A stretch of 64,000 bases of DNA from Mnemiopsis leidyi (taxonomy: Eukaryota > Ctenophora > Tentaculata > Lobata > Bolinopsidae). The stretch is taken from the NCBI GenBank assembly GCA_000226015.1, contig JH154246.1, positions 151,618 through 215,617 on the forward strand, read 5' to 3'. Under the pieces are notes generated by a model. It saw nothing but the letters and a program-made list of their open reading frames with translations, searched no databases and was not told the origin of the DNA. Shown here piece after piece: positions 42,490-52,600 of this stretch (position 1 is its first letter; each line of letters begins with the position of its first letter). A program made the translations under genes and the position numbers.

Positions 42490-43535
42490 GGTTACTGCAG
42501 TGCATCTGAGAATCCACTCAAATAAAAGGTAGGACCCTTGACATTCTACTAAGTAACCATGAGGTAGAACTTATCACTGATGTCAAGGTGGATATTTTGG
42601 GTAGTCTAATCAGGTCAGATCATTCCCCAATAGAGTTCAAGATTAAGGTAGCCACCAGGATTACTAAGCCATAGAAAGGTAAGATTCTTTATTTAAAAGA
42701 AACTGATTGGTGTCGTTTAAATGAAGACCACAGGGCTGTGCCATGGAGCTGTATCATAGATAATAGGGAGCCTGAATCTGCATGGAAATATTGTCTACTC
42801 TGGTTGACAAGCATATTCCGACAATTAATGTCAGTGACGATTTCAGTGCTCCATGGTTTGACTCTGAGTGCTTCGTGGCGTATAGAAATAAAGAACACGC
42901 TTATTCTCGACTTAAAGGAAATCCAAGTAAAGATGTAGATATTAAAGGGGACGCCAGTTTAAGAATATCTGTAATGAGAAGATGAGGGATAATTTGTATA
43001 ACTCAGACCACCCTGCACTCATCACTATAAAACTTTGGTCCCATGTTAAATCTAAGATAATGATCTAGACTGGACTTTTGATCATCTGTTTGATATTTAC
43101 TTTAGCCCCACTAGAAGATGCATTTTCCTGGCCACTATTAAATCCAACAATGCCTGTGTACCAGATGGTATTCATGGAAAAATTTTAAGAATCGTGCCTC
43201 TAGCTTGGCTTTTCCTTTTAGTACACTTTTTGCCTTGTCTTACAATTCTGGTTCTTTACCAAAGAGGCTAAGGAAAAATGTTGTGCAAACAAAATGAGTT
43301 TCCACCCTAAAAAGTTTAGAGTCTTATCCATTGGCTGCAAGCCATCAACTCTGGAAATGCTTCTTTTCACAAAGTTTTATTATCAACTAGGGGGAAAATC
43401 TTCTAGAATATGCAGAAAACGAAAAAAAAATTTGGGAGTCACAATTAATTATAAGCTAAATTTAAATAAGCAGCGCGAAAATCTGCTCACCACTATTTCA
43501 ACACTACAAATTAAATACCTTTACTAAAAACATGA
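42490..43535 (+). mobile_element. Decayed LINE (endonuclease end to reverse transcriptase)
   Basis: In order on the plus strand: RTLDILLSNHE and SLIRSDHSPIEFK (the SDH motif ending the APE-type endonuclease); VDKHIPTINVSDDFSAPWFD (inter-domain 'yIP…PWF' linker); NNACVPDGIHGKIL (the PDGI of the RT fingers); and LGVTINYKLNLNKQ (thumb). Several frame changes and internal losses separate these blocks, and the catalytic YADD is missing, so the copy is inactive and internally deleted. It is probably CR1/Jockey-group. Confidence 0.85.
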
Positions 43536-44575
43536 ATATGATGTAGTATGAACATTGAAACGTCGACTCACATTGCCTGAAACGAGCTCGTTTTTCTTGT
43601 CGCAAGAACGTAAAAATCAGAAATTTTGAACAACAATAATCATAATTAATTGCTGTAATATTTTGAAAAGTTTTCGATAAAAAAGATATCCTAATATAAT
43701 TTCCAATGTTAAACTTGTATAGACGCTGTAATGTTGTACCATAATTATCAGCTAGGAGTCTAGGACAGAAATCGATGGAGAATGTTAGGACAAGTGATGG
43801 TCCAGCCTATAAGTATTGCTCGTTTGTTTTTGCAGTACCCAGGGCGAGTTCGTTGATTAAATGTGACCTCAAAGACCTTAAAATTTTCTTAAATAATTTA
43901 AGTGATCTTACATATTCAAGGAATCTTGCCTCCAATAAAGTTTTATGGAGAAGACTACAATTTGATAAAGATTTACTTAATGACAGTGAGAAAGATTAGG
44001 CAACGGCGTTGTTAATTTTTTAGTTATCTGTTGTTTAGACCTTTAGTTATGAATATATTTTTGTATATATAAGTATATACACACATTTGTTTTGTATATA
44101 TATACACATTTGTTTTGTATATATAATGCACATTAAAATCTTTTGTCTTTCACTCGAGTCAAGAAGAGAATAGCAAAAATATTGTGAACTTAGCTTCTGA
44201 TGCGACTCATAGACAATTATCCGATCATTCAGTTAATACCGCGGACAGACGCAGTGAAATACTTATATAGGCACGATCTGGTCTTGCTTGTAGTTATAGA
44301 TGATAAAGAATTGAACTGTCGCTTTTGGGGATAAAATATTTGAATTTTACCCGTAGTAATGTTGTTTACTGGCAGATTAACTGCAGGATTTATGCGGGCT
44401 GATCAATTATCCGTAATCCTAATGTCTATCCATAATTATATTAAAAGTCGTTGGTTCTCTCGATTATATCCTGGAGGGGAGAAAAGTAAATCCTTAGAAT
44501 TGAAATCGCCTACAAAGAGGTCACATACATTCCTTTCCATACATTCCTTCCTATAGCTCTTGTCGCATTCTCTTT
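43536..44575. other. AT-rich spacer with an unassigned 75-codon frame
   Basis: The frame at 43775-43999 begins with ATG (MENVRTSDGPAYKYCSFVFA…) and ends LWRRLQFDKDLLNDSEKD. No family is recognised, and it may be a remnant of an element. A short TATA-rich tandem repeat (GTATATATACACATTTGTTTT) lies at 44058-44120. Confidence 0.4.
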
Positions 44576-45205
44576 AATTCTATGTCACATACTCTTCTAC
44601 AAATACTTTGCAGCTACTATCGGCCATGTGAGCGAAGCTGCAGTAGATATACAGAGAATCTGAAATTATTTCTGTCGCAAACACCGCTCATCAAATTTTA
44701 AACCTGTAAAGCGGCTCCCGTGATAGTATCGGCCGTTGATCATAATAAGTGCTATGTGGGAGCAATTTTAGTTTATACAGTAGCGAAAAACATATAAATA
44801 TCGGCTAAAAAGGGTCTTAGGTTCACAACAAACACTTAGATCTAGATATCGATGCGTCAATTATTGCACTACTACTAGTACTAGGCGACGAAAAGCACTA
44901 TTAGGCAGTTGCCTCGCAGACTACAAAAACTCTGATTTTAGAATTTTGTAGGATTTTGAAGTTCTTAGGCATTTTTTTCAAGTGCTTTAACGAGTCTCTT
45001 ATTCTCTTTAATCGTTTAAGAATCGTTTGAAAACCGTTCAAGAACCGTTCGCAAGAACCGATAAAGAACAGCTTAAATTAAGAGCCGCTTAAGAATCGCT
45101 TGTAAGCACCGCTTAAGAATCACTAAGAGCCGGCTAAGAACCATCGAACGACCGTTTGAAAACCACTTAAGAACCGCTCAAGAACCGCTTTAAGAACCAA
45201 ACCGA
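44575..45205. repeat. Dispersed repeat of about 600 bp, copy 1, with an AAGAACCG satellite tail
   Basis: Shares with 47570-48195 the blocks ACTCTTCTACA, ACTATCGGCCAT, GCAG(T/C)AGATATACAGAGAAT, GGAGCAATTTTAGTTTATAC and CACTTAGATCTAGATAT. Both copies then pass into an array of AAGAACCGCTT-like 10-12-bp units (44995-45205 here). It has no coding content. Confidence 0.9.
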
Positions 45206-45284
45206 TTAATAACTGCCGCGCAAATACAAAAGGCAAAGTCGAACAAATTAATGAAATTCGACTTTGACTATAGGAACAGTTTAG

Positions 45285-45440
45285 ATTCCCATCATCCTGA
45301 CCCAGAACATCGTGCCCAGAGATGTCGTGCCCCACAAGTCCACAACATCGTGCCCTACAACCTTGGGCCCCACTGACCCCCTGCCCTAATACGCAATATA
45401 CGGATACCCCAGGAATAAAGCCCCTGTAAGTGTAACATCT
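45285..45440 (-). repeat. LGQDV-type 15-bp minisatellite, copy 2
   Basis: The minus strand reads degenerate units such as CATGATGTTCTGGGTCAGGA and GGGCACGACATCTCT, of the same family as 25556-25650 and 46525-46795. Confidence 0.8.
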
Positions 45441-45444
45441 CGCC

Positions 45445-46520
45445 ACACAAACTCTTGCCCTGCTGACCTTAACCAGTGTACATTATAAAGGCCTTAGATC
45501 CTCTTTAAATATTTTGTGAAGTTGGAAAAATGAAGAAAAACAGAATTTCAAAAAAGGCGTCCATTTGCTCGATTTCAGGCTGTTGTACGGTCACTATAAA
45601 CTAGCGGAAATGCACGTGCAATCCAGTTAAACGTTCACAATCACGCCACGCATTACTTTCGATCTCTTTTCTTTGGTTTTTATGACTTAGTCGCAAAACT
45701 TTCAAAAGCGATAACTTTGGTTGTAATGAGAAATTTTGGAAAATCGAAGCGGCATACAATAGGGAATTTGGTGGCAAGATGACTTAGTCTTACGTAGCGA
45801 GAAAAATTAGGATGGTAGGAAAAGTTGCAATTAAGTACAGCATCTAATATAGGTAAAAAGTTTGGACGTGGCCCGAGTCAAATAAAAAACTTTCCGCAGG
45901 CCCGTCAATCTTCGAATTTTGTTTTATTTGATCATGTTTTTGATGTTACAAATCAAGGGAACTGGCTTGACTAAACATGATATGTGAATAACTAATTGCG
46001 TAAAAACGACGTGCGGTTTTCTTGTCCTCATAAAATTCGCTCTGATAAATATTTGCGATACGATCATGAAAAGGAGATGGTAGATACATAGGTAGTAAGT
46101 AGTAACCGCGGCCCCGAGCTATCGTAATATATCTAAAACACTAAAAAACGGTCAGTTGTTGAGCGAAATTCTTATTTCTATTAATTAAGCGTACAAATTT
46201 ACTAGTTAAACACTCGAAGCTAATGTGTACTATACTGTGATTTACGATTGAATTTACCGTGCCTCTCCGTTTTATTTACCGTTTTATTTACCGTTTTATT
46301 TACCGTCTTATTTACCGTTTTTTTACCGTGCCATTAGCTTATCTTAAGATCGATAACCGTTAAAGCACTAGATTACTATTAGAAATCTAGTCACGTTCAC
46401 CAGTAGTCAAACAGCCACATTTTTATCTTTATAAAAACCCAGCAGGTTTTTTTGTTAAATTAACACCTTATGAGGCTATAGAGAATAATAAATCATATAG
46501 TTCAGTAACTGACCTGTGGC
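45445..46520. other. Repeat-poor spacer
   Basis: AT-rich with no gene. A short (TTTTATTTACCG)n 12-bp array of five copies lies at 46262-46330. Confidence 0.5.
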
Positions 46521-46524
46521 GTAC

Positions 46525-46795
46525 CGCGTAACGTCATTTGCACTGGGGCAACTTGAATCTACAGCCTACAATTACATGGTGGGGCACAGCGTTCTGGGGC
46601 AGGAAAACAGTGCAGGGCCAAATGCTCTGGGGCCCAAGGTTGCCACGACGTCACTGGGGCACAATTCCTGGGGCATAGTGCACTGGGGCAGGGGGTCAGT
46701 CGGGACCAAGGTTGTGGGGCACAACGTCACGGGGGCAAAATCTCTGGGGCACAACGTTCTGGGCCACGATGTTCTGGGGCAGGACGTCAAAAAGC
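46525..46795 (+). repeat. LGQDV-type 15-bp minisatellite, copy 3 (largest)
   Basis: About 17 degenerate units of CTGGGGCACAACGTT / CTGGGGCAGGACGTC. The plus frame is open and reads LGHNVLGHDVLGQDV-like pentapeptides, with a minus frame also open. Because the period is 15, open frames are expected by chance, so no gene is called. Confidence 0.88.
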
Positions 46796-46849
46796 ATGAC
46801 AAGTTTGAGGAGTAATTTCGCAACTAAAATTAAGAGGCCTAGCGTCAAA

Positions 46850-47400
46850 AGTTTGTCACTGTACTCGCCAGGACAAATTGTTAGCGCAGTTTCAGGACTC
46901 GCCGACTCGAAAAAAAGTTTAAAAATTTTTGCAATTTAAGAAAGACGAAAGTAGTCAAAGACTTAGGGGCAATTTGGCAATGGAATTGAGTTTCAGAGGC
47001 GGTCATTCAGAATTGTTTTAAGTACTCGTTTTTCTATTTTTAGTTGAGGATGATTAGTATAGCTTCAATTTTAGTATTCGGATGCAGAACTCAGTAATGT
47101 TGAATTTCCTATTTCTGTCAAATACAAACCCAAATTGAGCTTTAATTATTTACAAATATGCTTAAAAATACATTTTTAAAAAATTTCTCTACGTCCTCTC
47201 AGTCACGCGGCACAGCAGCGATCCCGAACGAGGATCTATATAAATTTTCCACGGAAACATAGAAATTGATCATGAAGCAATGATGGGAAAACGGAATCTC
47301 TTTTTTTACAATTAACGCGTGGTCCCTCTGTATTGATTAATGGTTATATACTAGAATAGACAGAAACGGAATTTCGGCTTAAGAGAATGAGATGACCTGA
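46850..47400. repeat. Dispersed repeat, copy 1 (partner at 51955-52600)
   Basis: Shared blocks include GCAATGGAATTGAGTTTCAG followed by AGGCGGTCA, GTTGAATTTCCTATTTCTGT, ATACAAACCCAA, and further on GGAAAA(A)CGG(A/G)ATCTCTTTTTT and CGTGGTCCCT. Confidence 0.88.
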
Positions 47401-47439
47401 AATTTAATAACCCTATATACTGGGTCTAGAGTACTTGGT

Positions 47440-47576
47440 GGCACGTACAAACGTGTCACATACAAACATCTCACATACAAACATGTCACATACAAACATG
47501 TCACATACAAACATGTCACATACAAACATGTCACCTACAAACATGTCACCTACAAACATGTCACCTACAAACATAC
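47440..47576. repeat. (CACATACAAACATGT)n 15-bp array
   Basis: Nine near-perfect copies, with a CACCTACAAACATGT variant in the last ones, directly before the second copy of the 600-bp dispersed repeat. Confidence 0.95.
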
Positions 47577-48195
47577 TCTTCTACAGCAGTCACTATCGGC
47601 CATTTGCAAGAAGCTGCAGCAGATATACAGAGAATCGGAGATTATCTCTGTCGCAAATATACTGTTTATAAAATTTTAAACTTATAAAGCGGATAAGAAA
47701 AGTAATACGTAGGAGCAATTTTAGTTTATACTTTACAAATGATATATAAATATCGGCTGAAAAAGGAACTTAGGTTTACAACAATCACTTAGATCTAGAT
47801 ATGGATGTGTCTCATTGCACAATAATATAGGCGACAATAAGCACTAATACTAATAGGCAGTTGTCACACAGACTATAAAAACTTTATTTTAGCCTATTAA
47901 TGTTAAATAAAATTTATTTTGTAGGATTTTGAAGTTCATAGGCTACTTTCTCGAGTGCTTAAAGAACAGGTTTGAGAACCGCTTAACTACCGCTTAGAGC
48001 CGGCTAAAACCGACGGACGACCGTTTAAGAACCGCTGAAGAACTGCTTAAGAACCGTTCAAGAACCGCTTCAGAACCACTTAGAGCCAGCTAACGTCGAA
48101 CGACTGTTTAAGAACCGCTTAAGAACAGCTTAAGAACCGCGTAAAGACGGCTTAAAAACGTTAAAGAACAGTCGAAAGACCGTTTAAGAACCTTC
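47570..48195. repeat. Dispersed repeat of about 600 bp, copy 2, with an AAGAACCG satellite tail
   Basis: Partner of 44575-45205. The satellite part (47950-48195) is split from a few further units at 48505-48545 by a LINE fragment. Confidence 0.9.
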
Positions 48196-48507
48196 TTCTT
48201 CTTTGTAGGGGGATATGGCACTAAGAGAGTGCTACGATGAGATAAGGCCATAGCGGCCTTTTGCTCTCCCCGGTCATGTATTTTTTAAAAGTTAAGCTAG
48301 CTCTGAAGGTTCCACTATTAGCTTTGCCAATCATTGTTGGTTGAAGCGATTTGTGGAACAAATATAGCCAACTATTTTCCGTAGAGGAAAACGGTCGGCT
48401 ATCTCAGAGACGCTTGAGTAATAGCAGTTGAAAAAGCGACCCCTTCTATTGAACCACATTGGACATTGTCCGATGAAGTGGTTCATAGTTTCCTCCTCCG
48501 GGCTCCG
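48196..48507 (-). mobile_element. LINE 3' fragment inserted in the AAGAACCG array
   Basis: On the minus strand: PEEETMNHFIGQCPMWFNRR (the ORF2 C-terminal 'ETxxHF…CP…R' cysteine region), SSVSEIADRFPLRKIVGYI, then a 3' UTR with GGCCGCTATGGCCTTATCTC and an (AAG)n-type tail (AAAGAAGAAGAAGG). Satellite units continue on both sides, so the LINE inserted into an existing array. The 5' part is missing. Confidence 0.82.
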
Positions 48508-48647
48508 TTGAAGAACCGCTTAAGAACCGTTTAAGAACCGCAAATACAAAAGGTAAGTCGAATAAATTGTGATTTAATCGATGCTAAGAACTGCCAAGGA
48601 CCGGCGAAGAATCTCTGCATGCAGGCGTTGTTCCGCTATGTGGGCGT

Positions 48648-48805
48648 CACCCGTACATACCACCTTGAACGGTTCTTAAGCTGTTCTTAACCGGTCATAA
48701 AGCGCGGTTCTGAGCATCAATTGAAATACAAATTAACTCGACTCAGCTATTGTATTTGCGGTTCTTAAGCAGTTCTTGAACGGTTCTTAATATATAATAC
48801 TAATC
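48648..48805. repeat. Inverted AAGAACCG satellite units with one CCCGTACATACCACC copy
   Basis: One GTCACCCGTACATACCACCT unit is followed by GAACGGTTCTTAAGCTGTTC-type units, the reverse complement of the 45.0 and 48.0 kb arrays. Confidence 0.88.
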
Positions 48806-49290
48806 TAACTTTAAGATATTTCGGGGGACTTGATCCCAAAGAGCTAAGTGGTCGTTTACATATGACGTCATCACCCAGAGGGGGAGGTGGTTTCCAAATG
48901 ATAACGATTGATGGCGAGGGGTTTGGCCAATGATGATGTCATCAAAAATTTTCAGGATTTATAGGATTTTTTGAAATTTTTGATTTCTTTTGAAAATTTT
49001 ATCAGAATTTTACAAAATCAGAAGAAATATTTTAAAGTCAAAATTCTGATTCAGAAATTTGGTGAAATACATACTGTGTTTTCACTGACTTAATATAAAA
49101 ATTTCAAAAATGATTGCAAATTAAAAAACCAAAAATCAAAGTTTTAACATGAAATAGGGGGGGGGGGGGGGTTTAACGACTCTGATGATGTCATTATGGA
49201 AATTTAGGGGGTTCTGTCATGGGGGGGTTTTGTTTGTGAATGATGACAGGAGGGGGGAGGGGGCTAAAATTACCGAAAACTTGCTGCCAA
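48806..49290. repeat. Low-complexity segment with poly-G tracts and TGATGTCATCA motifs
   Basis: Contains TGACGTCATCA near 48864, TGATGATGTCATCA near 48931 and TGATGATGTCATTA near 49182 (CRE/AP-1-like palindromes), a run of about 15 Gs at 49157-49171, and further G tracts to 49261. G-quadruplex formation is plausible. No gene. Confidence 0.7.
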
Positions 49291-49299
49291 TCATGGTCC

Positions 49300-49790
49300 T
49301 GCATAAAGACGTTTAAATCAGTAAACCTAGAACTCTTAAAAAAGCTCAGTTAAAACTTAAACAAACTAAAATGCCTAAATGTAAACACATTTCTCCACTC
49401 AGATCTATTTCTGGCAATCATACGGATCGTTTCTAAATCCTCTACTGATTCAAGATTGATCATATTAAATTCTTTTACATCATCTTGAATTGTACTTAAT
49501 AAGTTAGTGCGTGGCCTGCCACGTCTTCCACGGTAATCATCACCAGCTGTTACGGCAAATCTAAAACTATAAGTAGACAGTTGTCATCCATCCGAAGAAC
49601 ATGACCAAAAAGTTCATTTTGCTTTTCTTACTCGCTTCGTGATTGGAACAGTGTTGCAACGCAGATGAAGTTTCCTATTGGTAATACATCCTGTTGGCCA
49701 GTTGATGTTTAACATGTTGCGAAGCCGGTTTCTCACACGTGTGTCCACTTTGTTCAGGACATGCTTACTCTAAGGTGCACTCAAAAAAGC
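49300..49790 (-). mobile_element. LINE ORF2 C-terminal fragment
   Basis: The minus strand reads VDTRVRNRLRNMLNINWPTG, CITNRKLHLRCNTVPITKRV, FRFAVTAGDDYRGRRGRPRT and LESVEDLETIRMIARNRSEW, in that order. The 'WP…iTN..L..R', 'GRRGRPRT' and 'A.dR..WR' signatures belong to the C-terminus of LINE reverse transcriptase proteins. Internal frame breaks show it is dead. Confidence 0.85.
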
Positions 49791-49934
49791 ACAGTTATAG
49801 AATAGAACTGACACAACTTAATGGGCCTCGTAAACAATAAGTTTTTTTAGCCAAAGGAATCTTAGACTTTTCTAACCAAACCTTTTTGTATATTTGAAAA
49901 CTAGGCTGAGTTGGCTAGGACAATCCTATGTACG

Positions 49935-50160
49935 TCTACCCGTCACCCGTACATACCACCTAAACGTCACCCGTACATACCACCTAAACGTCACCCGTAC
50001 ATACCACCTAAACGTCACCCGTACATACCACCTAAACGTCACCCGTACATACCACCTAAAAGTCACCCGTACATACCACCTAAACGTCACCCGTACATAC
50101 CACCTAAACGTCACCCGTACATACCACCTAAACGTGTCACCCGTACATACCACCTTAAGG
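49935..50160. repeat. 24-bp array, unit ACCCGTACATACCACCTAAACGTC, nine copies
   Basis: Near-perfect array. The last unit changes to CACCTTAAGG and passes into inverted AAGAACCG units (50160-50245), the same junction seen at 48648. Confidence 0.96.
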
Positions 50161-50292
50161 TTTCTTAGACGGTTTTAAGCGATCATTCGATGGTTCTCAG
50201 CAAGCTCTTGGAGGTTCTTAAGCGGTCCTTAAACGGTTCCAAGGCGGTGGGAGGTGTTTGCCCTTTTTTCCTTTATAGCTTTGATTCGACAA

Positions 50293-51556
50293 CAGATTTG
50301 GGGTATAGGACTCTAGGTCGGGGGACTCAAGGTCGGGGGACTGTAGGTCGGCGGCTGCAAACCAGGGTGGACTCTAGGTCGGGAGATCCCCACAGGGTGG
50401 ACTCTAGGTCGGGAAACCTAATCGCTTGCTACGCTGAATAGATAGCATGCATGTCGCCTAGATCGAATTCATAGTTTGTGACAAAGAGTTACAAGAGGTC
50501 TGATAGTAACCAAAAATAATCAAAAGAATATAATCACACGCTAACAGTTACAAAAATATATAAACAAATTCACAACTGAGCAAGCTCGTCAAGGAACTCC
50601 GTCACCCTGTTCTTGTAGAGGTGGTAGTAGCCAACGATCCTCTTCATAGCAGCATCCTTTCCAACCCATCTCTTCTTTCTGGCAGAGAAGGTCTTTTAGA
50701 AGACCCGCAGAAGTTGATGAAGTTGTTGGTCCTACCCATGCCGATCTCCAGTCTCCACTCTGTCAGTCTGGTTCCACGTCTCCCGAGGGAAACGTGCCCG
50801 TCTGCCGCTGACTCCGCTGATCCAAGTCCTTTTGAAGTAGCCAAGAAAGGAGTCTAGGTTGAGGGTGTCAGGGATGGAGTCTGCGATGGTGGCGAAGACA
50901 TCAGGCACATCAGAGACAGGGACCATGGCGAGCATCATCGGTCTGCGGACCCAGGTGTAAACGAGGGAGTGCTCCTTGAATCCGGTGACAGGGTTCGTCG
51001 TGACAGTCTCGTACTCCGTCTTGTAGCCGACTTGTAGCCGATGTCCAAAGGGTCTTTGGTTCTGTTTCAGAATATATACTGCTTGAATGTAGTCTGCATG
51101 AGACCTCGTTGCCTACGTGGGATGAGATCCTGGCGAATTAGCATGATGTCGAGATCGCATGAACCTCTCGAATCACGTATCGCCTCTGATTTCAAGAGAT
51201 TTAAGCCTTTCAGCCAACAAGCGGTAAGGGATGGTGTCAAAAATAATCCAGCGGATCACATCACGGGCCCTGATCACATCACAGGCTCCCGACCTTGTGG
51301 GGATCTCCCGACCTAGAGACCACCCTTGTAACTCTCTGTCACAAACTATGAACTATCTAATCAGCGTAGCTTGCAATAAGGTCTCCGGACCTACAGTCCA
51401 CCCTGTGGCGATCTCCCGACCTAGAGTCCACCCTGTGGGGATCTCCCGACCTAGAGTCCACCCTGTGGGGATCTCCCGACCTAGAGTCCACCCTTATTTG
51501 CAGCCGCCGACCTACAGTCCCCTGACCCAGAGTCCGGCCCCCCAGATTTGATTCCC
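50293..51556 (-). mobile_element. Mutator-like (MULE) DNA transposon with repeat-array terminal inverted repeats
   Basis: The minus strand between 51250 and 50590 encodes MULE transposase C-terminal text: MMLAMVPVSDVPDVFATIAD, FLGYFKRTWI, GRRARFPRETWNQTDRV, GMGRTNNFINF. These match the '…ALAFVPvedV…', 'yFe.tWiG' and 'RFP..WN.…RTNN' blocks of FLYWCH-associated MULE proteins. Frames are broken and the DDE core is absent. The ends are inverted: 50293-50510 and 51290-51556 share, in opposite orientation, AGATTTGGGG/CAAATCTGGGG, then units of GGACTCTAGGTCGGGAGATC-CCCACAGGGT (two at left, four at right), then CTACGCTGA(A/T)TAGATAG and CATAGTTTGTGACA(A/G)AGAGT. The element is internally deleted and inactive. 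Confidence 0.82.
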
Positions 51557-51599
51557 TCACAGTCACATCCGTAGAGATCTCGTAGAACAAGTACATATG

Positions 51600-52080
51600 C
51601 AGCCCGCCGGAGACCAAAAGTTTGAGTCTCTAAAAGAAAGTAACAAAAGTTTTAGAATCAATATGAATAAGTTCAGATTAAAAGGCAATTATATGAGTAA
51701 TTTGCCCTTCACAGGTTAACATTTTTAGGGAAGTTTCAAGACTGACCGAAAAAGGATTGTTTAAAGGTGCATGTACTTGTAGCCCGCCGCGAGCCAAAAT
51801 GTTTTCAAATAAATGATGAATTACATTTACAGCTATAAGTATATAAGGGCAGTTTCCAAAAGAACGCATTGCAGCCCGCCACAGGCGAAAATTTTTTGCA
51901 AATTAATATTTTAATTCGACTTCAGCTACAAGGGCAGTTTAGAATGCTTTAAATGCAAGGACAAATTGATGTTACTGTTAGCGCAGTTATAGAACTCGAA
52001 TAAAATACACGCAGACCGCCGCAGACGAAAATTTTATTTTTAGGAAGTATTAAAAGTCTTAAAGGTAATTTGGCAATGGA
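51600..52080. repeat. Degenerate tandem repeat around GCAGCCCGCCGCGAGCCAAAA
   Basis: Four diverged units begin near 51599, 51780, 51870 and 52012 with (G)CAGCCCGCCRNRRGCSAAAAWTTT and share ATTCGACTTCAGCTA/ACAAGGGCAGTTT text. The last unit leads into the dispersed repeat shared with 46.9 kb. Confidence 0.7.
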
Positions 52081-52600
52081 ATTGAGTTTCAGAGGCGGTC
52101 AATTAGAATTTTTTTAAGTACTTGTTTTTAATTCTAGTTGTGTATGATTAGCTCCAGTTTTAAAGTTTGAGTACTCTTACAGTACTTAATGACGTTGAAT
52201 TTCCTATTTCTGTTTGATACAAACCCAACATTGACCTATTTTCAAATTCTTTTCAAAAATTTCCTAATCTATACATCATCTCACGAGTCTCAAGACACAG
52301 CAGCAGACAATTACAAATTTTAATATCAATCTCTACTGCAGATACCCATAATATGATTACATGTAATCATGGAAAAACGGGATCTCTTTTTTATGACCCG
52401 TACCAAGTGATAAAACTTGCTGCGGGGGGTTAATCCTAACACAACGAGCCAGGGAGTGTCATGCATTCCCAGCCGAAGCTGTTCCAAATATGCAGATTGC
52501 AGTCTGGCGACTGGGCGGCTTGCCTTAGATGGGGATCGATTCATCACTAATGCGTGACCCTGTCACAATACTAGTAGTAGTACGTGTGGTCCCTATATCT
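51955..52600. repeat. Dispersed repeat, copy 2 (partner at 46850-47400)
   Basis: See the partner entry. This copy shares GACAAATTG…TTAGCGCAGTT at its left side, the central GGAATTGAGTTTCAGAGGCG block, and the CGTGGTCCCT block near 52583. Confidence 0.85.

Noticed and set aside
46516-46823. A 99-aa GHNVLGQDV-repeat protein
   Set aside because: A 15-bp minisatellite gives open frames on both strands, and there is no signal peptide or conserved flank. Kept as a repeat and a finding only.
49894-50178. Repeat proteins of 75-94 aa around the CCCGTACATACCACC array
   Set aside because: All are frames through a 24-bp satellite, with no start context or flanking exons.
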